Below are positions 31,526 to 38,769 of a DNA stretch of 39,566 nucleotides, piece after piece. The position numbers and the translations under genes are program-made. Position 1 is the stretch's first letter; each line of letters begins with the position of its first letter. The notes below the pieces were generated by a model. It searched no databases, was not told the DNA's origin, and worked only from the letters and a program-made list of their open reading frames with translations. The stretch spans positions 1-39,566 of the forward strand of contig MNGN01000055.1 in the NCBI GenBank assembly GCA_001918745.1, written 5' to 3'. This DNA comes from Crenarchaeota archaeon 13_1_40CM_3_52_17 (GTDB lineage: Archaea > Thermoproteota > Bathyarchaeia > 40CM-2-53-6).

Positions 31526-31909
31526 ATGCCTCGAAAGGCGGAGGAAGCCACGGAGGACTACTTGGAAATGATCAATCTGCTTGTTGCAGAGAAGGGTTTC
31601 GCTTCAACGTCGGACATAGCCGAGCGAATGGGTGTCTCACAACCAACGGTGACAAACATTCTGAAAAAGCTCGACAAGCAGAGATACATCACGTACGAAC
31701 GATATCGCGGAATGGCTCTGACCGAGGCGGGAAAGAACGTAGCGCGGAAGATGAAGGACCGGCATCAGACGTTGGTAAGACTACTCGTGCTTATCGGTGT
31801 TCCCGAGCGAATCGCTGTGGAGGACGCGGAGAAGATTGAGCATGGGCTTCACGAGCAGACAGTTCGCAAATTACAAGAGTTAATTGAACAACTCAAGAAG
31901 GCTAGCTGA
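31526..31909 (+). CDS. DtxR/MntR-family metal-dependent regulator
   Basis: 127 residues. Short DtxR type without the SH3-like third domain. The N-terminal winged helix reads EEATEDYLEMINLLVAEKGFASTSDIAERMGVSQPTVTNILKKLDKQRYITYERYRGMALTEAGKNVARKMKDRHQTLVRLL, the MntR signature. The dimerisation/metal domain follows (IGVPERIAVEDAEKIEHGLHEQTVRKL), with Glu and His in the usual places (EDAEKIEHGLH). It represses uptake when Mn2+ or Fe2+ is bound. A near-perfect DtxR box upstream of the NRAMP gene 1.5 kb away is the likely target. Confidence 0.9.
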   Translation: MPRKAEEATEDYLEMINLLVAEKGFASTSDIAERMGVSQPTVTNILKKLDKQRYITYERYRGMALTEAGKNVARKMKDRHQTLVRLLVLIGVPERIAVEDAEKIEHGLHEQTVRKLQELIEQLKKAS

Positions 31910-31989
31910 AGCAACGGCCAATTTCGGAGCGTCTTCCTACAGGCCGTGAAAGCAATCCTCACGTTGGATGAAGAGAACTTTGGTAACAC

Positions 31990-33363
31990 CTAAGGAACAA
32001 ATATGGTGTAGAGTAGGAAGCTATTGAAAGCTATGATTAACGCGACTGTAACTATGGCCAGGACGAGGGTGATCCTTCTATTGACAAAGCCTGCCATGAA
32101 CTTCCTCTTTGAGGTATAGTAGACGATAGGAATCATCGGGAGAGGAATCATGAGACTCAGAATTACCTGACTGTAAACGAGTAGACTGAGCGGATCCAGT
32201 CCAAGCAGTATTGCGAACGTGGTTGGAAACACATTGATGAATCTCGTAACTATTCGTCTCGCCCATACATTCCAGTGCTTACCGATCAAACCCTCCATTA
32301 TGACCTGGCCTGCTATTGTTCCAAGCGCCGACGAGGAGAGCCCCGATGCAAGCAAAGTCAGAATGAAAATAACGGCGATCGCCGGTCCGAATAAAAGGCC
32401 GATCCCATGGACGAAATCGCTGACCGTAACGCTTGGATTCGGATAGAGTGGGACTGCGACCAGCAGTATTCCCGCATTGACTACAGACGCAATAGTCAGA
32501 GCCAGTACGGTTTCCTTGAGATGGAATTTCCTCGTTCTCTCTATCTCTCCGGTTGAAAATGCGTGATGATTGGCCGTCGGTTTCATTGATTCGGTGACTG
32601 AATCACTCAGGTTTCCCCCGTTGACCCTTCGCCCTATGAGGTCCATCTTGTTTTTTGAAAGCCAGGAGTGAACAAACAGCGCGTGCGGCATCACGGTCGC
32701 GCCGATTATTCCGACTACTATTAGGATAGCGGCGTTGCTTGACGCGATGGGCACGACGGAGTGGTACGCGACCTGTGTCAAGTCGGGTCTGACCACCACG
32801 AGGTTGTAAAGGATGCCAAAGACGAGAACGCTGATCAATATCGCGAAATATTGCTCAATAATACGGAATCTCTTGCCCATCATCGTTAGTAAGATGATGA
32901 CATCCAGAGCGCCAAATATTGCTGCGTAGAGAAGTGGGACCCCAAAGAGCAGATTGAGACCCAATACCGTCCCCAAGTATTCTGCCAAGTCTGTGGCTGC
33001 GACTGCAGCTTCTGCCGCGAGCCAGTAAGGAACAACATATCTGCGCTTTACAAGCGACATCCTGACCAGTTCAGGCAGCGAATAGCCGGACGCAATTCCG
33101 AGTTTACCAGAGAGGTACTGAAGAAGCATGGCCATGCCTCCAGCAAACCAGGCGGCCCAAAGGAGATCGTACTTGAAGCCGGCACCAGCAGCAATGTCCG
33201 TCCCATAATTGCCTGGATCCATGTATGCAATGGATACCATCAGTGCGGGTCCAAGCCAAAGGACGAAGCTACGCAGAGAAACGCCCTTCCCGGTTTGCTG
33301 AACTGGTGCATCGACCAGAACTTGCTGTTGGGCCTTTGCACTAGTTTTCCACGGGAAACGCAA
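31990..33363 (-). CDS. mntH: NRAMP-family Mn2+/Fe2+ transporter
   Basis: 457 residues with about 11 membrane helices. DPGN in the first helix (residues 49-52, AYMDPGNYGTDIAAG) and MPH in the sixth (VMPHALFVHSW) are the metal-binding pair of NRAMP transporters, which import Mn2+ or Fe2+ with protons. The length is usual. TTG start. The promoter carries a DtxR-type operator overlapping the TATA box, and a DtxR-type regulator is the adjacent gene on the other strand. Confidence 0.92.
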   Translation of the reverse strand: MRFPWKTSAKAQQQVLVDAPVQQTGKGVSLRSFVLWLGPALMVSIAYMDPGNYGTDIAAGAGFKYDLLWAAWFAGGMAMLLQYLSGKLGIASGYSLPELVRMSLVKRRYVVPYWLAAEAAVAATDLAEYLGTVLGLNLLFGVPLLYAAIFGALDVIILLTMMGKRFRIIEQYFAILISVLVFGILYNLVVVRPDLTQVAYHSVVPIASSNAAILIVVGIIGATVMPHALFVHSWLSKNKMDLIGRRVNGGNLSDSVTESMKPTANHHAFSTGEIERTRKFHLKETVLALTIASVVNAGILLVAVPLYPNPSVTVSDFVHGIGLLFGPAIAVIFILTLLASGLSSSALGTIAGQVIMEGLIGKHWNVWARRIVTRFINVFPTTFAILLGLDPLSLLVYSQVILSLMIPLPMIPIVYYTSKRKFMAGFVNRRITLVLAIVTVALIIAFNSFLLYTIFVP

Positions 33364-33414
33364 GGTACGATTTACCGATCGAGTGGGATACTCGTTTTCA
33401 GGGACTGAGTTGAT

Positions 33415-33438
33415 GCTAATAAAGCTAGGCTAACCTAA
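33415..33438 (-). promoter_or_regulatory. DtxR/MntR-type operator overlapping the NRAMP TATA box
   Basis: The plus-strand sequence TAAAGCTAGGCTAACCTAA (33420-33438) matches the DtxR/IdeR consensus TTAGGTTAGSCTAACCTAA at 16 of 19 positions. On the minus strand a TATA-like TTTATTAG (33415-33422) begins inside it, and the NRAMP start at 33363 lies about 50 bp downstream. A bound repressor would cover TBP and block the transporter gene. Confidence 0.75.
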
Positions 33439-33520
33439 GATTTCCCACACATGGAACGGGGAAGCACCGCCGGCGCTCCAACCTATAGAGGTGTCCCAGT
33501 TTCTAGATTCGATCCCCTCT

Positions 33521-33528
33521 ACATATTA
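33521..33528 (+). promoter_or_regulatory. TATA box of the cyclase gene
   Basis: ACATATTA 30-37 bp before ATG 33558, consistent with an almost leaderless transcript. Confidence 0.4.
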
Positions 33529-33557
33529 GGGGTTCCATACAGCAACAGGAAATTGAT

Positions 33558-34229
33558 ATGCGATATCTTTTCGAGAAGGCAATTGATCTGACACATGAGC
33601 TTTACAATGGCATGCCGATCTATCCGGGTGATCCGTCTCCCAGCTTCGTCAGCTACGCTACATTGGGGAAAAATGGAGTGAACCTGACCAAGCTCACACT
33701 TGGCTCACACACAGGCACCCATATCGACGCTCCCCGACACTTCATTCTAGACGGAATCGGTGTAGACAAGATTCCCCCGAGCAAACTGGTCGGAGAAGCA
33801 TACGTTTGTGATATGTCGGGCAAACCAATCGGCAGCGGCATCACGGATCTAGACCTTCAGAAGAAGCTCGAAGGAAAAGTGGCTGAAGACGACATCGTGA
33901 TCTGTTATACGGGGTGTAGCGAGCATTGGGGCGATGAATCAGTTAGCTCGAACTACACTTATCTTACTGGGAACGCGGCCGAGTATTTGTTCTTGAAAAA
34001 GGTCCGGGCTGTGGGTATCGATTTTCTCAGCGTGGAAAAATTCCGCGCACCGAACCCTGTAGCCCACAAGACCCTTCTAAGAAACGGGATCTTCATCATA
34101 GAATCTCTCAGCAGAGCGACCAAACAGTTTGTCGGGAAAAGAATCCTGATGATATGCATGCCCATCAAGCTTCAGAATGGGGACGGAGCACCCTCGAGGA
34201 TCGTCGGGGTGCCGATTCGGGAAGACTAG
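33558..34229 (+). CDS. Cyclase/kynurenine-formamidase-like metallohydrolase
   Basis: 223 residues of the cyclase family (PF04199 type). The metal signature HTGTHIDAPRHF (H51, H55, D57, H61) is complete, in the setting AIDLTHELYNGMPIYPGDPSP... and AVGIDFLSVEKF. Members bind Zn2+ or Mn2+ and hydrolyse amide or lactone bonds; kynurenine formamidase and isatin hydrolase are the best known. The natural substrate here is not predictable. Single gene flanked by metal-transport genes, which fits its metal need only loosely. Confidence 0.88.
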   Translation: MRYLFEKAIDLTHELYNGMPIYPGDPSPSFVSYATLGKNGVNLTKLTLGSHTGTHIDAPRHFILDGIGVDKIPPSKLVGEAYVCDMSGKPIGSGITDLDLQKKLEGKVAEDDIVICYTGCSEHWGDESVSSNYTYLTGNAAEYLFLKKVRAVGIDFLSVEKFRAPNPVAHKTLLRNGIFIIESLSRATKQFVGKRILMICMPIKLQNGDGAPSRIVGVPIRED

Positions 34230-34306
34230 CACAGGGAGCTGATGAAAGTGGCTGTGTGTTCGCAGGTCATTTGGCAATGGATTAAGCCATCTACGGCCTA
34301 TTTTCC

Positions 34307-35179
34307 CTAGGCTCCTCCCAGCGTTACTATCAAGTCCGTGAGAAAGCCCGCGCATAAGCCTACGAAAATGCCTATCATGAGGATCTGATTTGTTGTCTGT
34401 TTTCTTCCCGAGTTGTACATCAGCATTGAGACGTAGAGAATCGCGCCACCTGCTAGGCTGAGAAAGAGTACGTATGTGAAGACGGAGGTCCACAGGCTCC
34501 CTACAACGGTTCCGATGAAAGTAGGACCACCACCTACCAGTCCGGCTACGGCCAGAAAACGTGCCGTTGGCCTCTTGATGAGCCCCGCTAGCGGACCGGC
34601 TATGCCGAATCCTTCAGTGGTGTTGTGCGCGCCAAAACCAATTACCAACAACAGTGCCAGCCCGACAGATCCGGAAGCGTAGGATTGGCCGACTGCGAGA
34701 CCTTCGCTAAAGTTGTGGGCGCCTATACCAATGGCGATCATCATTGCAAGCCTGTAGGGGTGATGCTCTTGGAGAATCTGGATCTGCTTGGCTTGTTCAG
34801 CCGCGCTTAGCTGAGCGGTCACTGGCCCGTTCTCCAGACGCGCCTTGACAATCGGTGGTGCCTTTGCCATGTACTTCGCCTCGTAAGCCACCAGTCCCAG
34901 GAGCCCTAGTGCAAGTCCGCCGAAGACGGCGATAAGGTCCATCGCAGCGTCGACACTGGAGCTTTTTCCGGCGAAAGCTGTTGATGCAACGCTTGTTGCG
35001 GTATTCCATGCGTGGCTGAACACATCGATAACGAGGAACAAGAGGATGCCGATCGACAGAGCGTTGAGGAAACCCTTTTTGCGCGAACTCACATTTTGGA
35101 GAATGGCCAAGGGTAGACCGAGAAAGATTGTGAAGCCCGCTATGGCACCTAACAATAGAAGCTGTGCATAGTCAATCAA
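34307..35179 (-). CDS. ZIP-family metal transporter
   Basis: 290 residues with about eight membrane helices. The double HNxxEG signature of the pore is present in TM4 and TM5: IGAHNFSEGLAVGQSYASGSVGLALLLVIGFGAHNTTEGFGIAGPLAG. A long charged loop with KMAKAPPIVKARLENGPVTAQLSAAEQAKQIQILQEHHPYRLA sits before it. ZIP proteins import Zn2+, Fe2+ or Mn2+ or, in some archaea, work in reverse. TTG start. Upstream is a GTTATAAC TATA element next to a TTATG-t-CATAA palindrome. Confidence 0.9.
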   Translation of the reverse strand: MIDYAQLLLLGAIAGFTIFLGLPLAILQNVSSRKKGFLNALSIGILLFLVIDVFSHAWNTATSVASTAFAGKSSSVDAAMDLIAVFGGLALGLLGLVAYEAKYMAKAPPIVKARLENGPVTAQLSAAEQAKQIQILQEHHPYRLAMMIAIGIGAHNFSEGLAVGQSYASGSVGLALLLVIGFGAHNTTEGFGIAGPLAGLIKRPTARFLAVAGLVGGGPTFIGTVVGSLWTSVFTYVLFLSLAGGAILYVSMLMYNSGRKQTTNQILMIGIFVGLCAGFLTDLIVTLGGA

Positions 35180-35214
35180 CCGGGCACACGAAATACCGGA
35201 CGTTTGGCCCCCAT

Positions 35215-35233
35215 GTTATAACTTATGTCATAA
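35215..35233 (-). promoter_or_regulatory. TATA element and palindrome upstream of the ZIP gene
   Basis: Minus-strand GTTATAAC is followed upstream by the perfect inverted repeat TTATG-T-CATAA (35223-35233). The spacing to the ZIP start at 35179 is about 40 bp, correct for an archaeal core promoter. The palindrome would be where a repressor blocks the TATA box; it does not match the DtxR consensus. Confidence 0.45.
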
Positions 35234-35237
35234 ATGG

Positions 35238-36540
35238 TTCTGTTGATTTATCGTCGGTCGCCTCTCTGACTTATACCTAGGATTCTTGCTCTTGTCGTTT
35301 ATTGTGTTGGCTGTCAAGTCTGCCTGGCAGTACTATGCTCCAACAGGCGATGTTCTCCGATTGCTGGACGTGTTCAGACGGATGGTTAACGATTCCATTC
35401 GAATCGGTCTGTTGAACGATGCGTCTTCGCTGAGAAAGCTTTCACTCCTCTCCTATAACCAACTCGCCCGCTATGATTCTCCTAGCTACTACAAGCTCTG
35501 CGCGATAAGCAAAGCAGCAGGAATACTAGCGGCTAGGAACAAGTCTGCCAGGAGAGGGTTTCCTACTAGGACCCCGTATGCTGTCAGACAGCAGCTCGTC
35601 TCCTGTTACGGTTTCAAGATAGAGAATGGAGGACTGGAGATTCCGATATCGAGAGGTAGACGTTTCAGCATACCCTTGACCAAGCACGTGTTAGAGATCA
35701 TATCTCAACCAGGAGTCAAGGTTCGCTCTTTCACCCTCAGCCGGACCAGGCTCTGCCTCTGCATCGCTCGAGACCCTCCCGTGGTAGAATGCGTCTCCAC
35801 CGTAGGCGTGGACCGTAATCTTCGAAATCTCACAGTTGGAAACGATGATCAGACCCGTCAGTATGACCTCTCGAAGTGTGTAAGAATAGCAACCACCACT
35901 GTACGTATCGTCGCCTCTTTCACACGGGACGATGATAGGATAAGAACAGCGATAGCGTCCAGGTATGGACAGCGGAGAACCTCTAGAACCGGTCATCTAC
36001 TCCATAGTGCCACAAAAGCAATCGTCACCCTAGCAGTCCAACGGAAAACAGCAATAGTTCTCGAGAACATTGAGGGCATACGATCCCTCTACCGGAAGGG
36101 TAACGGTCAGGGTAGAAAGTATCGCGGTAGAATGAACGGATGGAGTTTCGGCGAGGCTCAACGACAGATCGAGTACAAGGCCAGATGGGTAGGACTACCG
36201 GTTATCCGTTTGTCTAGGCGTGAGACCAAAGGTTCCAGCTTGTCTTGTCCGAGATGCGGGGAGAGACTCCAATCAGACAAACGACTAGAACGTAAGCTCT
36301 GGTGCGGTAAATGCCGCGCAGTAATGGACCGAGACATGGTTGCAGCGATCAACCTGGCTCGGCGGGGACGGGTGAGGTTCGCACGTTCTCGGCCTCCCAT
36401 ACTTCTAGAGGCGCAAGGCGGAGCAGGTGAAGCAATGAAGGGGAACCCGACGCCTACGGTAATCCCCGGAGTCGATGCCCCGAAGCTAACTCAACCAACA
36501 AAGAGTTAACAGAACCGGGCTAACTAAATACCGGAGACAA
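35238..36540 (+). mobile_element. IS1341-like (IS200/605-type) element with tnpB, copy 1
   Basis: Left-end sequence conserved with copy 2: TTCTG...TTATCGTCGG...CTCTCTGAC...TAT from about 35238. No TnpA-like gene lies beside it, so it is a tnpB-only element. The right end must lie between the tnpB stop (36509) and the ferritin-VIT1 gene (36563); a TAACTC/GAGTTA hairpin spans the stop codon (36487-36508) and a CCGG...CCGG pair follows. The exact end cannot be fixed without the end of copy 2. As in other TnpB systems, the 3' part of tnpB and the right end may encode the guide RNA. Confidence 0.6.
35304..36509 (+). CDS. tnpB: TnpB RNA-guided nuclease/transposon protein
   Basis: 401 residues from GTG 35304, a start conserved with copy 2 (a TTG 18 bp earlier is also in frame). 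Complete RuvC nuclease: D170 in VGVDRN, E254 in VLENIEGI, and DRD (342-344) in MDRDMVAAINLA, with the zinc ribbon CPRCGERL...CGKCR between the last two. TnpB uses the element's own RNA as guide to cut DNA. All catalytic residues are present, so the enzyme may be active. N-terminal part is the usual helical recognition segment. Confidence 0.9.
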   Translation: MLAVKSAWQYYAPTGDVLRLLDVFRRMVNDSIRIGLLNDASSLRKLSLLSYNQLARYDSPSYYKLCAISKAAGILAARNKSARRGFPTRTPYAVRQQLVSCYGFKIENGGLEIPISRGRRFSIPLTKHVLEIISQPGVKVRSFTLSRTRLCLCIARDPPVVECVSTVGVDRNLRNLTVGNDDQTRQYDLSKCVRIATTTVRIVASFTRDDDRIRTAIASRYGQRRTSRTGHLLHSATKAIVTLAVQRKTAIVLENIEGIRSLYRKGNGQGRKYRGRMNGWSFGEAQRQIEYKARWVGLPVIRLSRRETKGSSLSCPRCGERLQSDKRLERKLWCGKCRAVMDRDMVAAINLARRGRVRFARSRPPILLEAQGGAGEAMKGNPTPTVIPGVDAPKLTQPTKS

Positions 36541-36562
36541 CGTCAGAAAGAAGCACTCGGCT

Positions 36563-37459
36563 TTGCAAGAAACCCTTAGTCCTGACCTAGTGAGGCTCGC
36601 CGCCAAGTCCGCAAGGGACGAGTACACAGACGGTGCAGTCTATCAGATGCTAAGCCGGCATGAGAAGAACCAGTCGTTCAAGAAAGCCCTCGAAGATCTC
36701 GCACGCGGCGAGCAATCGCACTATGAGTTCTGGAAAGCATACACCCCCGCTGCCCCTGTTAAGGTGAACAGGCTCAAGGTCTACTTCACCCTCCTCCTCC
36801 GCCTCACCCTCGGTCTAACCTTTACAATGAAATTCCTGGAGAGACACGAGGACGCTCTCCACGAACGCTATCGGCAGATGGTGAAGAACATCCCACCAGC
36901 TAACAAGGCACGGTTCGAAGCCATGATGGAGGAAGAAGAACATCAGGAGAGCTACTTGATGGGCGAGATCCATGAAGGACGAGTCAAGTACATGAGCTTC
37001 ATCGTCCTCGGTCTAGCAGACGCAGTCGTCGAAATATCTGGAATCCATGCGGGCTCCCTCGGAATATACGCGAAGACAGAACTAGCCGGACTAGCGGGCG
37101 TTGTCGCGGGAATGGCCGCCTCCATAGCTATGGCATCAGCCGCTTACGCCCAAGCCAAGCAAGGCTTCGAAGGATCGGCCAAATGGAGCGCGATCTACAC
37201 GGGCGTTTCGTACATGTTCACGGCGATATTCCTTGCCCTGCCATACTTTCTCACCGGCTCAATGGTCACTGCGCTCGGAATATCACTAGTCGTCGGAGTA
37301 GCCCTGGTCGCCGCGATGACCTACTATGATACTGTCATTTCAGCGAGAAAATTCAAGAGACAATTTGGAGAGATCGCTGGAATCATACTCGCCGCCTCAT
37401 TCGCACTGTACATAGCTGGAACCCTAATCAGACAACTACTTGGAATCGTAATCGGATAA
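36563..37459 (+). CDS. Ferritin-like domain fused to VIT1 (MbfA-type) membrane iron exporter
   Basis: 298 residues from TTG 36563. Residues 1-140 are an erythrin/ferritin-like bundle with the E-x-x-H iron ligands: RDEYTDGAVYQMLSRHEKNQ, EDLARGEQSHYEFWK, ERHEDALHERYR, MMEEEEHQESYL. Then the VIT1 domain: FIVLGLADAVVEISGIHAGSLGI, membrane helices through the end. In bacteria the same fusion (MbfA, Er-VIT1) exports iron and gives resistance to peroxide. It stands between two tnpB copies and beside ApgM; the second VIT1 gene (4460) lacks the ferritin part. Confidence 0.9.
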   Translation: MQETLSPDLVRLAAKSARDEYTDGAVYQMLSRHEKNQSFKKALEDLARGEQSHYEFWKAYTPAAPVKVNRLKVYFTLLLRLTLGLTFTMKFLERHEDALHERYRQMVKNIPPANKARFEAMMEEEEHQESYLMGEIHEGRVKYMSFIVLGLADAVVEISGIHAGSLGIYAKTELAGLAGVVAGMAASIAMASAAYAQAKQGFEGSAKWSAIYTGVSYMFTAIFLALPYFLTGSMVTALGISLVVGVALVAAMTYYDTVISARKFKRQFGEIAGIILAASFALYIAGTLIRQLLGIVIG

Positions 37460-37465
37460 CGATTG

Positions 37466-38725
37466 CTACGAGGCGACCTGCTTCAGACGCTCAAGAAGCA
37501 TCATGCCTCGCCTCAAAGTCCCTAGCGATCCCTTCGCCGCATTCTTTTCTGTGAACCTTGCAGACCCGTCCGGCCTTGACTTCCCGCCGAGCACAAGAAC
37601 GGGAACCGGATCATCGCTATGCCCCTTATCCTCCACGGGAGTGGAGTGATCGCACGTAATTGCCACAACGAGATCTTTCAACAGGGGCGATTTTGCCAAC
37701 ACAGCGAAGAAACCCTTGTCAATCTCCTCGATTCTCTCCTTCTTCAGATGGAACAATCCATCATGCCCCGGCTCATCGGGACCCTTCAAGTGAACATATA
37801 CGAAACCATACTTTCCGACAGAATCTAGGACTAGCTCCGCGCGCTTACGATATTCGTCCTGGCGAGTCCCAGGCTCCAATTCCCGAACATCCATCCCAAG
37901 TAATCGCCCAATACCTAGCTCAGCTGGAAGGTCCGCGATCATCAAAGGGTCAAGACGCCACTTGGCATGGAAATCGTCGATGTGCGGCTTGGAGGTTCCC
38001 GCGTCCCGCATCAAAACAAAATTCGCCGGAACCATACCCTTTCTCCTCCTCGCCTCGTTCACCGGATGATCATCCAGAATAGCCCTAGCCTTGAAGCCGA
38101 ACTCGTTAACCAAGGCTGCGATCACAACTGCCTCGTCAGATCCGTCCAGCGGCTCGCACCTTGGAATATCATATTCCTTCATGCCGGGCTGAGCTAGACT
38201 GATGTTGCCTTTCCTAACGTAGGCGGGATCAAAGTTGGATATGTTCGAAGAGAACCGACGCCCGTCTGGACGGAAGACAACCACCGCCCTATGACCCACA
38301 GTTGGCTTGAAAACAAACCGGACGCCCGACTTGAGATGCAGTTCCTTGTTCAGTGCGGCGCCGAGCTCTTGAGCCTCGGGAGTCGAGAGGTTCCTTCCTG
38401 CTCTCCGGTCCACAAGCTTGTCACCCTTGACGGTCGCAAAGCCGGCCCTGAGTGCCAGATCACCATTATGAAATTCGACACTAGCACCAAGAGCCTCAAC
38501 CACGCCCCGCGACAGATGGGTCTCGAGCGGATCATATCCTAGCAGAGAGAAAACACCCGCGTCACTCTCAGGAGCAATGCCTTCTCCAACAGTATACATT
38601 CGTCCCATACTACCTCGCCCCGCCAGGGCGTCAAGGTTGGGTGTGGAAGCATCCTCTAGAGGCGACTTCGCAGTGCCAACCCTACCGCTTGCGCCGTCCA
38701 GCACAACCATAATGATTGGGAGCAT
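37466..38725 (-). CDS. apgM: Archaeal 2,3-bisphosphoglycerate-independent phosphoglycerate mutase
   Basis: 419 residues from ATG 38725 (alternative Met five codons later; the open frame to 38860 runs into IS-like sequence and is not the true start). Alkaline-phosphatase-fold: the first strand IIMVVLDGASGR with the metal Asp, TPNLDALAGRGSMGRMYTVGEGIAPESDAGVFSLLGYDP with the catalytic Ser (ESDAGVFSLLGY), RAGFATVKGDKLVDRRAGR, and the C-terminal metal site TCDHSTPVEDKGHSDDPVPVLV. It interconverts 3- and 2-phosphoglycerate in glycolysis and gluconeogenesis. Converges with the ferritin-VIT1 gene 6 bp away. Confidence 0.92.
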   Translation of the reverse strand: MLPIIMVVLDGASGRVGTAKSPLEDASTPNLDALAGRGSMGRMYTVGEGIAPESDAGVFSLLGYDPLETHLSRGVVEALGASVEFHNGDLALRAGFATVKGDKLVDRRAGRNLSTPEAQELGAALNKELHLKSGVRFVFKPTVGHRAVVVFRPDGRRFSSNISNFDPAYVRKGNISLAQPGMKEYDIPRCEPLDGSDEAVVIAALVNEFGFKARAILDDHPVNEARRRKGMVPANFVLMRDAGTSKPHIDDFHAKWRLDPLMIADLPAELGIGRLLGMDVRELEPGTRQDEYRKRAELVLDSVGKYGFVYVHLKGPDEPGHDGLFHLKKERIEEIDKGFFAVLAKSPLLKDLVVAITCDHSTPVEDKGHSDDPVPVLVLGGKSRPDGSARFTEKNAAKGSLGTLRRGMMLLERLKQVAS

Positions 38726-38769
38726 CAGGAAGATCCTTGGTCTCGATATTGGGAATTGGTAGAAAAGAT

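Noticed and set aside
31258-31551. N-terminal extension of the DoxX-like protein
   Set aside because: It overlaps the divergent regulator start and has no membrane or domain pattern; the internal ATG 31257 fits family length and a TATA-like element.
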